Positions 5,605-13,453 of a stretch of DNA of 17,030 nucleotides are shown one piece after another. The notes under the pieces were generated by a model. It ran no database searches. It was not told the origin of the DNA and was given only the letters and a program-made list of their open reading frames with translations. The position numbers and the translations under genes are program-made. Position 1 is the first letter of the stretch; the number at the start of each line of letters is the position of its first letter. The DNA lies in NCBI GenBank assembly GCA_030690175.1, contig JAUYHE010000065.1, positions 1 through 17,030 of the forward strand, given 5' to 3'. This DNA comes from a bacterium. GTDB lineage: Bacteria; Patescibacteriota; Microgenomatia; Woykebacterales; RBG-16-39-9b.

Positions 5605-6328
5605 CAATATGAAAAAACCTCTTGTAGTTGCAAATTGGAAAGCGACTAAGACAATTAAGGAAACAATTGAGTGGATAAACAAGGCAAAAACGGCTTTGGA
5701 GGAAGTTACTTACGCGCAGATTATTATTGGCGCGTCGTATGTTTCGCTACCAGTAGCAGCTTCTCTTTTTGAAGGTACAACCGTAAAGGTGAGTGCGCAA
5801 GACGTGTCAAAATTTCAAAAAGGAGCCTATACCGGCGAAGTTACCATCGAAATGCTCGATGGTTTAGTGGATTACTGCATCGTTGGGCATTCAGAGCGAA
5901 GGAAATATTTTGGGGAAACTGATGACGATGTAATTGAAAAAGTTAAGTTACTTCTGAAATATGATATAACGCCGATTCTTTGTGTCAGCGATTTGTCTCA
6001 ACTGGACGCGTATATTGCAAGAGGAAAAGAAATTGTGGACTCGGCCGAAAAAACTGTTTTTGTTTATGAGCCACCTGGCGCTATTAGCGGTGGTGGGGTG
6101 TATCGACCCGAGGATCCAGGCGTGGCTAATGAGAACGCGAGCGGGATAGGTAATAAAATTAATAAAAAAGTAACTACACTTTACGGCGGTAGTATTAATC
6201 CCGAAAATGCCAATCTGTTTTTTTCGCAAGCAGCTATCGATGGCGGTTTGATAGGCCAAGCTAGTACCGAACCGCAAGGTTTTTTAGAGTTACTAAGTAA
6301 CGTAAAATTAAATCTTCCCGCAAAATAA
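5597..6328 (+). CDS. tpiA: Triosephosphate isomerase
   Basis: This 243-aa TIM-barrel enzyme interconverts dihydroxyacetone phosphate and glyceraldehyde 3-phosphate. The catalytic set is present: N13 and K15 in ANWKATKT, H98 in VGHSERRKYFGET, and E158 in VYEPPGAISGGG. The phosphate-binding YGGSINPENA and GLIGQAST follow near the C-terminus. Loop 6 reads PPGAISGG instead of the common PVWAIGTG, a divergent lid. The first ATG overlaps the end of pgk by 8 nt. A second ATG at 5609 gives MKKPLVVANWK, the more usual N-terminus, so the true protein may be four residues shorter. Neither start has a clear SD, so coupling to pgk is likely. The LCP gene begins 3 nt after the stop. Confidence 0.93.
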   Translation: MTNNMKKPLVVANWKATKTIKETIEWINKAKTALEEVTYAQIIIGASYVSLPVAASLFEGTTVKVSAQDVSKFQKGAYTGEVTIEMLDGLVDYCIVGHSERRKYFGETDDDVIEKVKLLLKYDITPILCVSDLSQLDAYIARGKEIVDSAEKTVFVYEPPGAISGGGVYRPEDPGVANENASGIGNKINKKVTTLYGGSINPENANLFFSQAAIDGGLIGQASTEPQGFLELLSNVKLNLPAK

Positions 6329-6331
6329 TTT

Positions 6332-7492
6332 ATGCGCTATGTAGACTTGGGAGTATTAAACAGCAACCCTCTTCTTCAAAAAAGAAAGAGGCGAAAAAAG
6401 CGAATTTTATTCGCCGCCGGTTTGTGCGCTGCTTTGGTCATTGGTGTTTTTGGCTATGCTTTTTATTGGCCTCTCTCTCATCTTTTGGGCCAATTTATTA
6501 AAAATCCAGGGATTGCTCTATCGTTCTTTCGTAATCAAAGTAAAGATCTAAAATCGACTGATGGCAAAACAAATTTTCTGATTCTGGGCATCGATAAGAG
6601 AAACGATGTCCCCTACACTTATATCGGACCAGCTGGTAAGCAGGAGCACAACGGCTTCTTATCGGACACAGTCATTGTGGCTTCAGTAGATTTAGATACA
6701 AAAAAGACCTCTCTTGTTTCAATACCGCGGGATACTTGGGTAGCGATACCTGCTTGGAGTGGTTTTCCGGCTAGTGAGGGTAAAATTAATTCAGCTTACT
6801 CACTGGGCGATACCTACGGATACCCCGGTGGCGGATTGGTTCTAGCCGAAAAGGTGGTTACTAAACACATTGGTATCCCCATCCACTACGGAATCAGGAT
6901 AGACTTTAAAGGTTTTAGAAAAGCGATAGACACGTTGGGCGGGATAGATATCACGGTGGACACTGCTTTTGATGACTACCTTTATCCTGTGGAGGGTAAA
7001 GAAAACGCAAGCTGTTTTGATAATTACTACAGTTGTCGCTACGAACGTATCCATTTTGACAAGGGGATAACTCATATGGATGGAACCGCCGCTTTAAAAT
7101 ACGCTCGGTCGAGAAGTGGTACCAACGGTGAAGGAAGTGATTTTGCTCGGGCCCACCGCCAACAAAAGGTCATGCAAGCATTTTTCAAAAAAGCCTTGTC
7201 TGCCAAAAATTTGCTTGATCCTTTTAAGCTAAATAACCTTTTCCGCGACTTTGGTGAGACTATTGAAACCGATTTTGATTTAGCGAGCGTACTGCCATTA
7301 GTAAATTTGGTTAAGCAAGTTGATTTCAATAATTTGAAAACCATGGTTTTAGATCCTTCTTCGGGGCTTATGTATACACCAAATTCCAATTTGTACGGCG
7401 GAGCTTATGTGATTATTCCAAAAAATAGTTGGGATGAAGTCAAAAATAAAGTCAAAGAATTTTTGACTCCACCGACTACAAAAAAGAAATGA
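6332..7492 (+). CDS. LytR-CpsA-Psr (LCP) family phosphotransferase
   Basis: This 386-aa membrane-anchored protein has a basic cytoplasmic N-terminus (residues 16-24), one membrane segment (about 25-46) and an extracytoplasmic LCP domain. Landmarks are NFLILGIDKR (81-90), LSDTVIVASVDLDTKKTSLV, SIPRDTW (130-136) with R133 and D134, KINSAYSLG, IDTLGGIDITVD, and YARSRSGTNGEGSDFARAHRQQ from Y257. These are the polyprenyl-phosphate and metal-binding signatures. LCP proteins transfer glycopolymers from undecaprenyl carriers to peptidoglycan or to surface proteins. The acceptor and polymer here are unknown. It sits 3 nt after tpiA and overlaps the next gene by ATGA, so it is expressed with the glycolytic genes, although no functional link is obvious. 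Confidence 0.9.
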   Translation: MRYVDLGVLNSNPLLQKRKRRKKRILFAAGLCAALVIGVFGYAFYWPLSHLLGQFIKNPGIALSFFRNQSKDLKSTDGKTNFLILGIDKRNDVPYTYIGPAGKQEHNGFLSDTVIVASVDLDTKKTSLVSIPRDTWVAIPAWSGFPASEGKINSAYSLGDTYGYPGGGLVLAEKVVTKHIGIPIHYGIRIDFKGFRKAIDTLGGIDITVDTAFDDYLYPVEGKENASCFDNYYSCRYERIHFDKGITHMDGTAALKYARSRSGTNGEGSDFARAHRQQKVMQAFFKKALSAKNLLDPFKLNNLFRDFGETIETDFDLASVLPLVNLVKQVDFNNLKTMVLDPSSGLMYTPNSNLYGGAYVIIPKNSWDEVKNKVKEFLTPPTTKKK

Positions 7493-8145
7493 TTTATCTA
7501 GTTCACGGTCAAAATCAAGTCGACTCGCGCCGCTTTCTAATAAGACTTAAAAATGGGTACCAAAATATCGAGACAATTAACGCGAAAAATTTGGGTGAAA
7601 AGAAACTTCAAAATATTTTCCGCCAGGTTTCCCACCCTATTTTTAAAGGGAAGAGCGCGCTTTTGATTGAACATTTTGCTGGCAATTGGAAAGGTTTTCC
7701 CAAAAAAACCCCAGAGGATTTTGATATTATTCTTTGGGCCGACGAAAAAATTCAGGTAGGACCGCTGCCGGTAAAGAACCTTCTTTTTAATAAGCTGCAG
7801 AAAGCCTCTGCCTTTAAACTAGTTGACGCTTTGCTTTTTAAAAATGAAAGGAGTGCCCAAGTCCTATTATTCGAATTACTTTTTGCTAAAGAGCCAACCG
7901 AAAAAATAATTGGCGCTCTCGCCCGCAGCTTTTTCCTGGTTTACTGCGCCAAGAGAGGCTCTTTACACAACATAAATTTACCCTTGTTTGCCAAGGAAAA
8001 AATTCAAGATCAGGCGAAAGGCTGGAGTCAGGCGGGATTAAAAAAGACGCTGGTTCAGCTACTGGGAGTAGATCTGGCTTTGAAAGAAGGCGCCCAGGCA
8101 AAACCGGTTCTCACCGCCTTTATTAGCCGCGTTGTTTCTTATTAA
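7489..8145 (+). CDS. Probable DNA polymerase III delta-like clamp-loader protein
   Basis: The 218-aa product begins MIYLVHGQNQVDSRRFL, which resembles the start of HolA/delta proteins, where a GxDxF-like segment precedes a degenerate AAA+ fold. A central LLIEHFAG...DFDIILWADEK matches the DVVILE-like strand of delta. The helical C-terminal half, with LFELLFAKEP and ALARSFFLVY, matches the collar region. It is much shorter than the usual 330-340 aa. No Walker A is present, as expected of delta. The overlap with the LCP gene is ATGA. A convergent 61-aa gene ends 3 nt away. The assignment rests on pattern similarity only; an unrelated small helical protein cannot be excluded. Confidence 0.5.
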   Translation: MIYLVHGQNQVDSRRFLIRLKNGYQNIETINAKNLGEKKLQNIFRQVSHPIFKGKSALLIEHFAGNWKGFPKKTPEDFDIILWADEKIQVGPLPVKNLLFNKLQKASAFKLVDALLFKNERSAQVLLFELLFAKEPTEKIIGALARSFFLVYCAKRGSLHNINLPLFAKEKIQDQAKGWSQAGLKKTLVQLLGVDLALKEGAQAKPVLTAFISRVVSY

Positions 8146-8148
8146 AAA

Positions 8149-8334
8149 CTATTTCAACTCTTTGTCCAATTCTTGTAGTAGGTTTTTGTCTAAAGTAGGA
8201 TCAAGAGATTGTATTTGCTCTTGAGTTGGGGCAGGGATAGTAGAAGCGGTGGCGATTTTTAAGATTTGAAAAACCACCCAAGCAGCTAGAGTAATAAAGG
8301 TCAGTAGTAGTATTGAGACCAGATTTTTATTCAC
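8149..8334 (-). CDS. Small membrane-anchored protein of the pilus cluster (61 aa)
   Basis: This 61-aa protein has a membrane segment at about residues 5-27 followed by a polar, acidic tail with TIPAPTQEQIQSLDPTLDKNLLQELDKELK-like composition. It overlaps the end of the PilO-like gene by 8 nt, so it is the third gene of the pilN-pilO unit. Its position is where pilP is found in classical type IV pilus operons, and the single N-terminal anchor with an extracytoplasmic tail is loosely PilP-like. It is far too short for PilP and has no lipobox. Its function is unknown; a small partner of the PilN/PilO platform is inference from context. Confidence 0.65.
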   Translation of the reverse strand: MNKNLVSILLLTFITLAAWVVFQILKIATASTIPAPTQEQIQSLDPTLDKNLLQELDKELK

Positions 8335-8953
8335 TAGGTACCCCCACGCTAGTATTTTTACCTGCTTGATTTGAACTAAAATCGATTCCTAGGTAATAAC
8401 TAGTAATGTTTAAAGATTCACTAAGGTTTCCATCTTGACCTTTAACTAAACTGGCGGCGGCAACATCGCTAGTGCGGATAAATTTCTCCACGTCAGTTAA
8501 AAACGCTACAAAATTAGTGAAACTTCCCCCCACAGTAATGGTGTAGTCAAGGTGTTTAGTTTTTAAAGATTTCTCCCGGTTTGGTTTGGATAGTGGTACA
8601 TCAGAGAATTGGACCGCGGTGATTCCCAACTGATTTTTCGCCGCCAGAGATTCAATTTTTTTCAGGTAAGGAGCAATATCAGAGCCAACCGGTAATGCCA
8701 GATCCAAAACCGATAGGCTGTCCTTGACTTCTTCCAAATTGCCTTTAGCGGTCTCTAGATTGGTCAGCTTAGTTTCCAGAGAGGCTTTAACGGTTCTAGC
8801 ATCGGATAGTTCTTTATTTAATTTAGCGACGTGTTTAAAAGCCGGATAAATTAGGACAAGTAAAATAATCAACAAGGCGAGGGTGGCTACCGGGCCAAAA
8901 TAGCCCTTTATTGAGGAACTAGTTGTATCGTTAGGTTGCTTAGTTGCTGGCAC
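8327..8953 (-). CDS. PilO-like type IV pilus inner-membrane platform protein
   Basis: This 208-aa bitopic protein has one membrane segment (about residues 22-40), a coiled-coil stretch (about 41-85, rich in Lys, Glu, Leu and Asn, with LNKELSDARTVKASLETKL), and then a ferredoxin-like periplasmic domain. It includes LPVGSDIAPYLKKIESLAAKNQLGITAVQF and the FVAFLTDVEKFIRTSDV segment typical of PilO. PilO pairs with PilN to link the pilus motor platform to outer components. It overlaps the PilN-like gene by 14 nt upstream and the 61-aa gene by 8 nt downstream. Sequence identity to PilO is expected to be low, and the assignment rests on topology plus the neighbouring PilN-like gene. Confidence 0.75.
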   Translation of the reverse strand: MPATKQPNDTTSSSIKGYFGPVATLALLIILLVLIYPAFKHVAKLNKELSDARTVKASLETKLTNLETAKGNLEEVKDSLSVLDLALPVGSDIAPYLKKIESLAAKNQLGITAVQFSDVPLSKPNREKSLKTKHLDYTITVGGSFTNFVAFLTDVEKFIRTSDVAAASLVKGQDGNLSESLNITSYYLGIDFSSNQAGKNTSVGVPSE

Positions 8954-9539
8954 CAGCGGCCCCCTCCTCGCTAAAAGCGGTTCGGCTAATTACGGCTGAG
9001 GCGGAAAAAGTAAATTCCTTGTTTTTTTCTGACGGTGAATTTAACTCACTGATATCAAAACCGACAAGTTTTTCTGACTGCGAAAAAGCATAGATTAAGG
9101 TTCTAAGTTGCTGTGGCGTGGTAAATGAACCAGAGAAAGAAATTTCAGCTTCGTCAAGTTTTAATGAACCCAAGGTAATTCCCTGTGGTAAAAGTTTCAA
9201 AAATTCATCGACCACGAAAGTATTTTCGAAATGAGCGCTTTTTAACACCTTTACGCCATTGATTCTTTGTTGAGCCGTACGAAACTCCCGCTCGAAGTCT
9301 TTCTGCACGCTAACCTGCCTAGTGAGAGACTTGATATTTTCTTTCAAGTTTTGTTTATCGGAGGAAAATTTGATACTGAGCACAAAGATTGCGATCGCAA
9401 TAATTTCGGTGATAATTATTAAATAGCGGCCAACCGTAAGAGCCCAATGGACAGCACCCCCAGCTTTTCCTGAAGGTTCCTCACCTGGCATCAGGTTGAT
9501 ATTTATTTCGGGCGTTTTATTTTGGGCAGCCTTAGCCAT
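8940..9539 (-). CDS. PilN-like type IV pilus assembly protein
   Basis: The 199-aa protein opens with a cytoplasmic tail carrying ININLMP (residues 12-18), the PilN signature INLLP-like peptide that inserts into PilM. A membrane segment follows at about 38-57, then a coiled coil (60-90) and a ferredoxin-like domain. The segment LLPQGITLGSLKLDEAEISFSGS is typical of PilN C-terminal domains. It would bind PilM on the inside and PilO on the outside. No pilM lies in the window: the gene ahead is rpsT, so the platform genes are split. An extended -10 element lies just upstream. No strong SD precedes the ATG. Confidence 0.8.
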   Translation of the reverse strand: MAKAAQNKTPEININLMPGEEPSGKAGGAVHWALTVGRYLIIITEIIAIAIFVLSIKFSSDKQNLKENIKSLTRQVSVQKDFEREFRTAQQRINGVKVLKSAHFENTFVVDEFLKLLPQGITLGSLKLDEAEISFSGSFTTPQQLRTLIYAFSQSEKLVGFDISELNSPSEKNKEFTFSASAVISRTAFSEEGAAGASN

Positions 9540-9556
9540 GGTTGTAACTTCTGTAT

Positions 9557-9892
9557 TTAGTATACCAATTTTTTACCCATTTTGGCTAGAGGTTTTTGTT
9601 TTTGGTGGGTTTTTAGTTTTCTTTGGGTTTTTGCCGGTTTCGGCATTGACTTGGAGGATTTTGAAAAAGAGATAGCGAGCCGACTTTTTTTTCGGTCGGC
9701 TCTTCCTTTGGGTATGATGCCTTTTTTGGTCGCGACATCTAAGGCAGAATAAGCTTCGCTTAACGTTTGGTTTTTAGGATCAGACGTAAACTTTTTTAGA
9801 GCTGTTTTTACCTGCGCTCTTACTTTCAAATTTATTTTTCTTTTACGCAAGTCAGCCCGTAGTTTCTTTTTTGCAGATTTAATCACTGGCAT
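9557..9892 (-). CDS. rpsT: 30S ribosomal protein S20 with basic C-terminal extension
   Basis: This 111-aa protein binds the 5' domain of 16S rRNA in the small subunit. The N-terminus MPVIKSAKKKLRADLRKR matches the S20 signature, and the helix-rich middle with SEAYSALDVATKKGIIPKG and RADRKKSRLA completes the family domain by about residue 80. A Lys/Pro/Gln-rich tail of about 30 residues, ending in KKLVY, goes beyond the usual 85-90 aa. The ATG at 9892 is set by homology; a TTG at 9910 would add six residues without support. No SD precedes it. A good promoter has its -10 only 8 nt away, so the mRNA is probably leaderless. It is divergent from murJ. Confidence 0.9.
   Translation of the reverse strand: MPVIKSAKKKLRADLRKRKINLKVRAQVKTALKKFTSDPKNQTLSEAYSALDVATKKGIIPKGRADRKKSRLAISFSKSSKSMPKPAKTQRKLKTHQKQKPLAKMGKKLVY
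9559..9567 (-). promoter_or_regulatory. Extended -10 promoter of the pilN-like operon
   Basis: On the minus strand TGgTATACT occupies 9567-9559, overlapping the last codons of rpsT. No -35 is seen. Transcription would start near 9552, about 12 nt before the pilN-like ATG. It is identical to the nonamer upstream of the thioredoxin gene, which supports a real shared promoter type. Confidence 0.55.
9677..9702. repeat. Inverted repeat around an A8 run inside rpsT
   Basis: GAGCCGAC (9677-9684) and GTCGGCTC (9695-9702) are perfect inverted arms around a 10-nt loop that holds eight T on the plus strand (eight A in the rpsT mRNA). It encodes the conserved RADRKKSRLA segment, so protein constraint can explain the arms. 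The homopolymer is a possible slippage site. Confidence 0.5.
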
Positions 9893-9900
9893 AGGGGGCA

Positions 9901-9929
9901 ATAATAACAAACCGTTGGCACAAATTCAA
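9901..9929 (-). promoter_or_regulatory. Promoter of rpsT, predicted leaderless
   Basis: On the minus strand TTGAAT (9929-9924) is followed after 17 bp by TATTAT (9906-9901), with TG at 9909-9908 making it an extended -10. The box ends 8 nt before the rpsT ATG, so transcription should begin at or within about 2 nt of the A of ATG. It interlocks with the divergent murJ promoter. Confidence 0.65.
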
Positions 9930-9943
9930 GTTCCTGCTATTAT
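9915..9943 (+). promoter_or_regulatory. Promoter of murJ, overlapping the rpsT promoter
   Basis: TTGGCA (9915-9920) is followed after 17 bp by TATTAT (9938-9943), with TG at 9935-9936 making it an extended -10. Transcription would begin near 9950, about 4 nt before the ATG at 9954. The two divergent promoters share the stretch 9915-9929, so polymerase binding at one should exclude the other. Confidence 0.6.
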
Positions 9944-9953
9944 GGAAAAGACA

Positions 9954-11630
9954 ATGGTACGGCAATTTTTCAAAAACAGCACCGCAATATTCTTCCGAAG
10001 GCAAACTACAATTATTTCGGCGGCCACCATAATGATGGTTTTGGTTCTAGCTTCAAGCATCCTAGGGCTGGTAAGAAACAGATTTTTAGCTCATTTTTTC
10101 CCAATTCAGACGCTGGATGCCTATGCAGCGGCCTTTGTGCTACCGGATTTAATTTCGAGCGTGCTGATAACTGGCGCCCTGTCGGTCGCTTTCATACCGG
10201 TTTTTACTACATACGTAAACAGTAATCGGGAAAAAGAAGGTTGGCGAGTGGCCTCATCTGTTTTAAACGCAGCTCTTATTTTTTCCGTTTTTTTAGCAAT
10301 AATAGTTTTTATTTTTGCTCGTCCTATCACCGAAAAACTTATTGTACCTGGGTTTAGTCCGGAAAAAATCGCTTTGACCACAAGACTAACCAGCGCCATT
10401 TTACTGGCGCAGATCCTTTTAATAGTAGGCAGCTTTTTTACGTCCGTATTACAGAGTTTCCATCGGTTTATTATCCCCGCTATCGCACCGGTGCTTTATA
10501 ACGTTGGAATTATTATCGGTATTTTGTGGTTGAGACCGGTTTTTGGTCTGATGGGTGTTGCCTGGGGTGTGGTAATTGGCGCCTTTTTCCACATGCTGAT
10601 CCAATTTATTTTGGTAAGGAAATTTGGGTTTAGATATAAATTTGAACTGAAATTAAAAGACCCAGGGGTTCTAGAGATTATTAAACTCTCCTTACCCCGA
10701 GCAATTGGCGTGGGATTTGCTCGGTTGGAGTGGTGGGTAAGTATATTTTTATCATCTTTACTGGTAACTGGTTCAACAGGGGTGCTTCGTTTTGCGGCTG
10801 ATATTCAAAATTTTCCGATCAGTATTTTTGGAATTACTTTTGCAACTGCAGCTTTGCCCACACTTTCAGCGTCTTGGGCAAGCAAAAGAATTGAGGATTT
10901 TAAAACAACTTTTCTAACCACTTTGCACCAGGTTCTTTATCTGACCGTTCCCTTAAGCGTACTTTTTATGGTACTGCGTATTCCTGTGGTGAGAATAATG
11001 TACGGTAGTGGATTTTTTGATTGGCAATCGACAGTATCGACGGCGGTAGCTACATCTTACTTTGCAATTGGGATATTTGCGCAAGCCGGTTTCTTACTGC
11101 TAATTCGGGCTTTTTACGCGCTGCATGATGCAGCCACACCATTAAAAGTTTCCTTAGCTTCATTAATTTTCCACGCCGCAGTAAGCTCATTTTTTATTTT
11201 TTGGTTAGCTAAATACGTCACTATACCAGTTGCCTTTTTAGCGTTAGCCTCCTCTCTCACCGGCGTTGTTAGCTTTGGATTACTTCTTTACTTTTTAGAT
11301 AAAAAAGTTGGTGGCTTTGACAAAAAACAGCTTTTTATACCGGCAATAAAAATATTTTTTTCCGCCGCTCTTATGGGAGTTACCCTTTACATACCACTTC
11401 ACTTTAAGTTTGGAGGTACCTACTTAATTGAGTACATAATCGACACTACCAGGGTGTTTAATCTTCTTCTCTTGACTGGATCTGCTTTTGTCTTTGGAGC
11501 TGCTGTTTATATCTGGGCGAGTTGGTGGCTTAAAAGCGAAGAATTGAAAAGCTTTACTCGCATGTTACCTGATCTCCGACGGTTGCAGAAATTCCTTGTC
11601 CTCGAAGAAAAAATTGACTCCGGAAATTAG
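9954..11630 (+). CDS. murJ: MurJ/MviN-type lipid II flippase
   Basis: This roughly 558-aa polytopic protein moves lipid II across the cytoplasmic membrane for peptidoglycan synthesis (MOP superfamily). The N-terminal region has the family segment LGLVRNRFLAHFFPIQTLDAYAAAFVLPDLI. Further hydrophobic helices follow throughout (about 14 in all), with conserved SLPRAIG, GITFATAALPTLS and RAFYALHDAATPLKVSL. The start is uncertain. TTG 9915 and ATG 9942 also open the frame, but a strong promoter has its -35 at 9915-9920 and its -10 at 9938-9943. ATG 9954 is therefore the first start that fits inside the transcript, with a leader of about 4 nt. The gene lies 9 nt ahead of lepA and would be co-transcribed with it. 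Confidence 0.9.
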   Translation: MVRQFFKNSTAIFFRRQTTIISAATIMMVLVLASSILGLVRNRFLAHFFPIQTLDAYAAAFVLPDLISSVLITGALSVAFIPVFTTYVNSNREKEGWRVASSVLNAALIFSVFLAIIVFIFARPITEKLIVPGFSPEKIALTTRLTSAILLAQILLIVGSFFTSVLQSFHRFIIPAIAPVLYNVGIIIGILWLRPVFGLMGVAWGVVIGAFFHMLIQFILVRKFGFRYKFELKLKDPGVLEIIKLSLPRAIGVGFARLEWWVSIFLSSLLVTGSTGVLRFAADIQNFPISIFGITFATAALPTLSASWASKRIEDFKTTFLTTLHQVLYLTVPLSVLFMVLRIPVVRIMYGSGFFDWQSTVSTAVATSYFAIGIFAQAGFLLLIRAFYALHDAATPLKVSLASLIFHAAVSSFFIFWLAKYVTIPVAFLALASSLTGVVSFGLLLYFLDKKVGGFDKKQLFIPAIKIFFSAALMGVTLYIPLHFKFGGTYLIEYIIDTTRVFNLLLLTGSAFVFGAAVYIWASWWLKSEELKSFTRMLPDLRRLQKFLVLEEKIDSGN

Positions 11631-11639
11631 CAACAACTC

Positions 11640-13406
11640 ATGAACAAATCCCGCAATTTTTCTATCATTGCCCACATCGACCACGGCAAATCTACTTTGG
11701 CAGATAGGTTTTTAGAAATTACGGACACGGTACCGAAAAGTAAAATGACAGCGCAATTTTTAGACCAACTTGACCTTGAAAAAGAGAGGGGTATTACCAT
11801 AAAACTGGCTCCAGTGACCATGAATTACCAAGGGTATGTTTTAAACCTGATCGATACCCCAGGACACGTTGATTTTTCTTATGAGGTTTCCCGGTCTCTT
11901 GCCTGTGTTGAAGGCGCAATTTTGCTTGTTGATGCAACAAAAGGTATCGAAGCTCAGACGCTAAGCAACCTTTTATTAGCTAAAGAACAAAGCCTCACAA
12001 TAATTCCAGCGATAAATAAAATTGACTCTCCAAACGCACAGGTCGAGGAAGTAAAAAAACAGCTGGTAGAAACTTTTGGATTTGCCGAAAACGCAATTTA
12101 TGAAGTAAGTGCTAAAACAGGCCAAGGTGTAGAAGAACTCTTAAATTCAGTAGTGGCAAGGATACCCGAGCCCAAGGTGGTGGAACTGGTGTCATTCAAA
12201 GCGCTCATTTTCGACTCTTTTTACGATTCGTTTAAGGGGGTGGTTGCTTACGTACGAGTTTTCGCTGGCCAGGTAAAGACAGGTGATAGGATTAAATTTA
12301 TTGCAACAAAGGCCGAGGCGGAGGTGGTTTCAGTTGGTGTTTTCCGACCGGATTTAATTGATAAAGAGTTTCTTGCCGCCGGAGAAATTGGTTGGTTAGC
12401 AACGGGTCTTAAAGAAGTGCAAAAGGTGCGAGTTGGAGATACGATCACAACTACCGGGCTCAATACGTTACCATGGCCAGGTTACAAAGAATTCAAGCCA
12501 ATGGTCTTTGCTGGAATTTTCCCAAGTGATAGAGATCAATTTACGAGATTGAAGGAAGCCTTGGACAAACTAAAACTTAATGACGCGTCCTTAAGGTTTG
12601 AACCAGAAAATTCCCCAGCTTTAGGTTTTGGAGTACGGGCTGGATTTTTAGGTCTGCTTCACATGGAAATAGTTCAAGAAAGACTGGAAAGAGAGTTTGA
12701 CTTAGATTTGATTTTGTCCTCACCAACGGTTGGCTACAGAGTAGTTAAGACGAGCGGAGAAGAGATTGAAATTGCCAACCCTTCAGTCCTGCCAGAAAAA
12801 ACAGCTATAAAAGAGATTCTTGAGCCTTGGGTGAAAGCAAGTGTAATTAGTTTGCAAAAATACTTTGGTTCCATCAGCCAGGTACTTTATGAACATCGAG
12901 GAGTAATTAGTAATACTGAATATATCAGCGAAAAAATTAAAATTTCTTGCGAGTTACCGTTGGCAGAGATAATCTCTCAATTTTATGATCAACTGAAAAC
13001 TGTTTCTTCTGGGTTCGCCAGTTTTGATTATGAACTAGCCGGTTATAAACCAATCGATGCAGTAAAACTGGAAATCCTAGTGGCTAAGGAACCAATAGAC
13101 GCTCTTTCTCAAATAATTCCAAAAGAAAAAGCTTTTCGAACCGGTAAGGCCTTGGTGGAAAAGCTCAAAGAAGTAATTCCCCGCCAGCAGTTTGAAGTAT
13201 CAATACAGGCAGCAATAAGTGGAAAAATAATTGCGGCAGAGAAAGTGTCGGCTTTTCGAAAAGATGTAACCGCCAAACTTTATGGTGGTGATAGAACCAG
13301 GAAGGATAAACTGCTGCAAAAGCAGAAAAAGGGAAAGCAAAGACTCAAAAAAGTGGGTAGAGTTGAGATTCCCCAAGAAGCTTTCCTAGCGATTCTTAAA
13401 ATATGA
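11640..13406 (+). CDS. lepA: Elongation factor 4 (LepA), ribosomal back-translocase GTPase
   Basis: The 588-aa translational GTPase has the full G-motif set: AHIDHGKS (11-18), RGIT (50-53), DTPGH (72-76), NKID (126-129) and SAK (157-159). Domain 2, the EF-G-like domains III and V, and the LepA-specific C-terminal domain follow, with LYGGDRTRKDKLL and the basic QKKGKQRLKKVG. The length is close to the usual 600 aa. LepA acts on stalled or mis-translocated ribosomes and aids 30S maturation. It starts 9 nt after the murJ stop without a clear SD, so coupling is likely. Its 3' end faces the zinc-ribbon gene, with terminator-like hairpins on both sides of the junction. Confidence 0.95.
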   Translation: MNKSRNFSIIAHIDHGKSTLADRFLEITDTVPKSKMTAQFLDQLDLEKERGITIKLAPVTMNYQGYVLNLIDTPGHVDFSYEVSRSLACVEGAILLVDATKGIEAQTLSNLLLAKEQSLTIIPAINKIDSPNAQVEEVKKQLVETFGFAENAIYEVSAKTGQGVEELLNSVVARIPEPKVVELVSFKALIFDSFYDSFKGVVAYVRVFAGQVKTGDRIKFIATKAEAEVVSVGVFRPDLIDKEFLAAGEIGWLATGLKEVQKVRVGDTITTTGLNTLPWPGYKEFKPMVFAGIFPSDRDQFTRLKEALDKLKLNDASLRFEPENSPALGFGVRAGFLGLLHMEIVQERLEREFDLDLILSSPTVGYRVVKTSGEEIEIANPSVLPEKTAIKEILEPWVKASVISLQKYFGSISQVLYEHRGVISNTEYISEKIKISCELPLAEIISQFYDQLKTVSSGFASFDYELAGYKPIDAVKLEILVAKEPIDALSQIIPKEKAFRTGKALVEKLKEVIPRQQFEVSIQAAISGKIIAAEKVSAFRKDVTAKLYGGDRTRKDKLLQKQKKGKQRLKKVGRVEIPQEAFLAILKI

Positions 13407-13430
13407 AGAGGTGATATTGCTATCACCTCT
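13407..13430. terminator. Convergent-junction hairpin right after lepA
   Basis: A perfect 10-bp inverted repeat AGAGGTGATA / TATCACCTCT with a TTGC loop begins at the base after the lepA stop. On the plus strand no T tract follows. On the minus strand the 3' side reads into TCATATTTTAAG, a modest T-rich run, so it fits better as the end of the zinc-ribbon transcript. It could also protect the lepA mRNA 3' end. Confidence 0.6.
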
Positions 13431-13453
13431 GGAATAACAGTGTCTTGATTGTT

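Noticed and set aside
9893..9910. A TTG start at 9910 adding MLLLPP to S20.
   Set aside because: The family begins with the MPVIKSAKKK-type N-terminus, and the added codons coincide with the -10 box.
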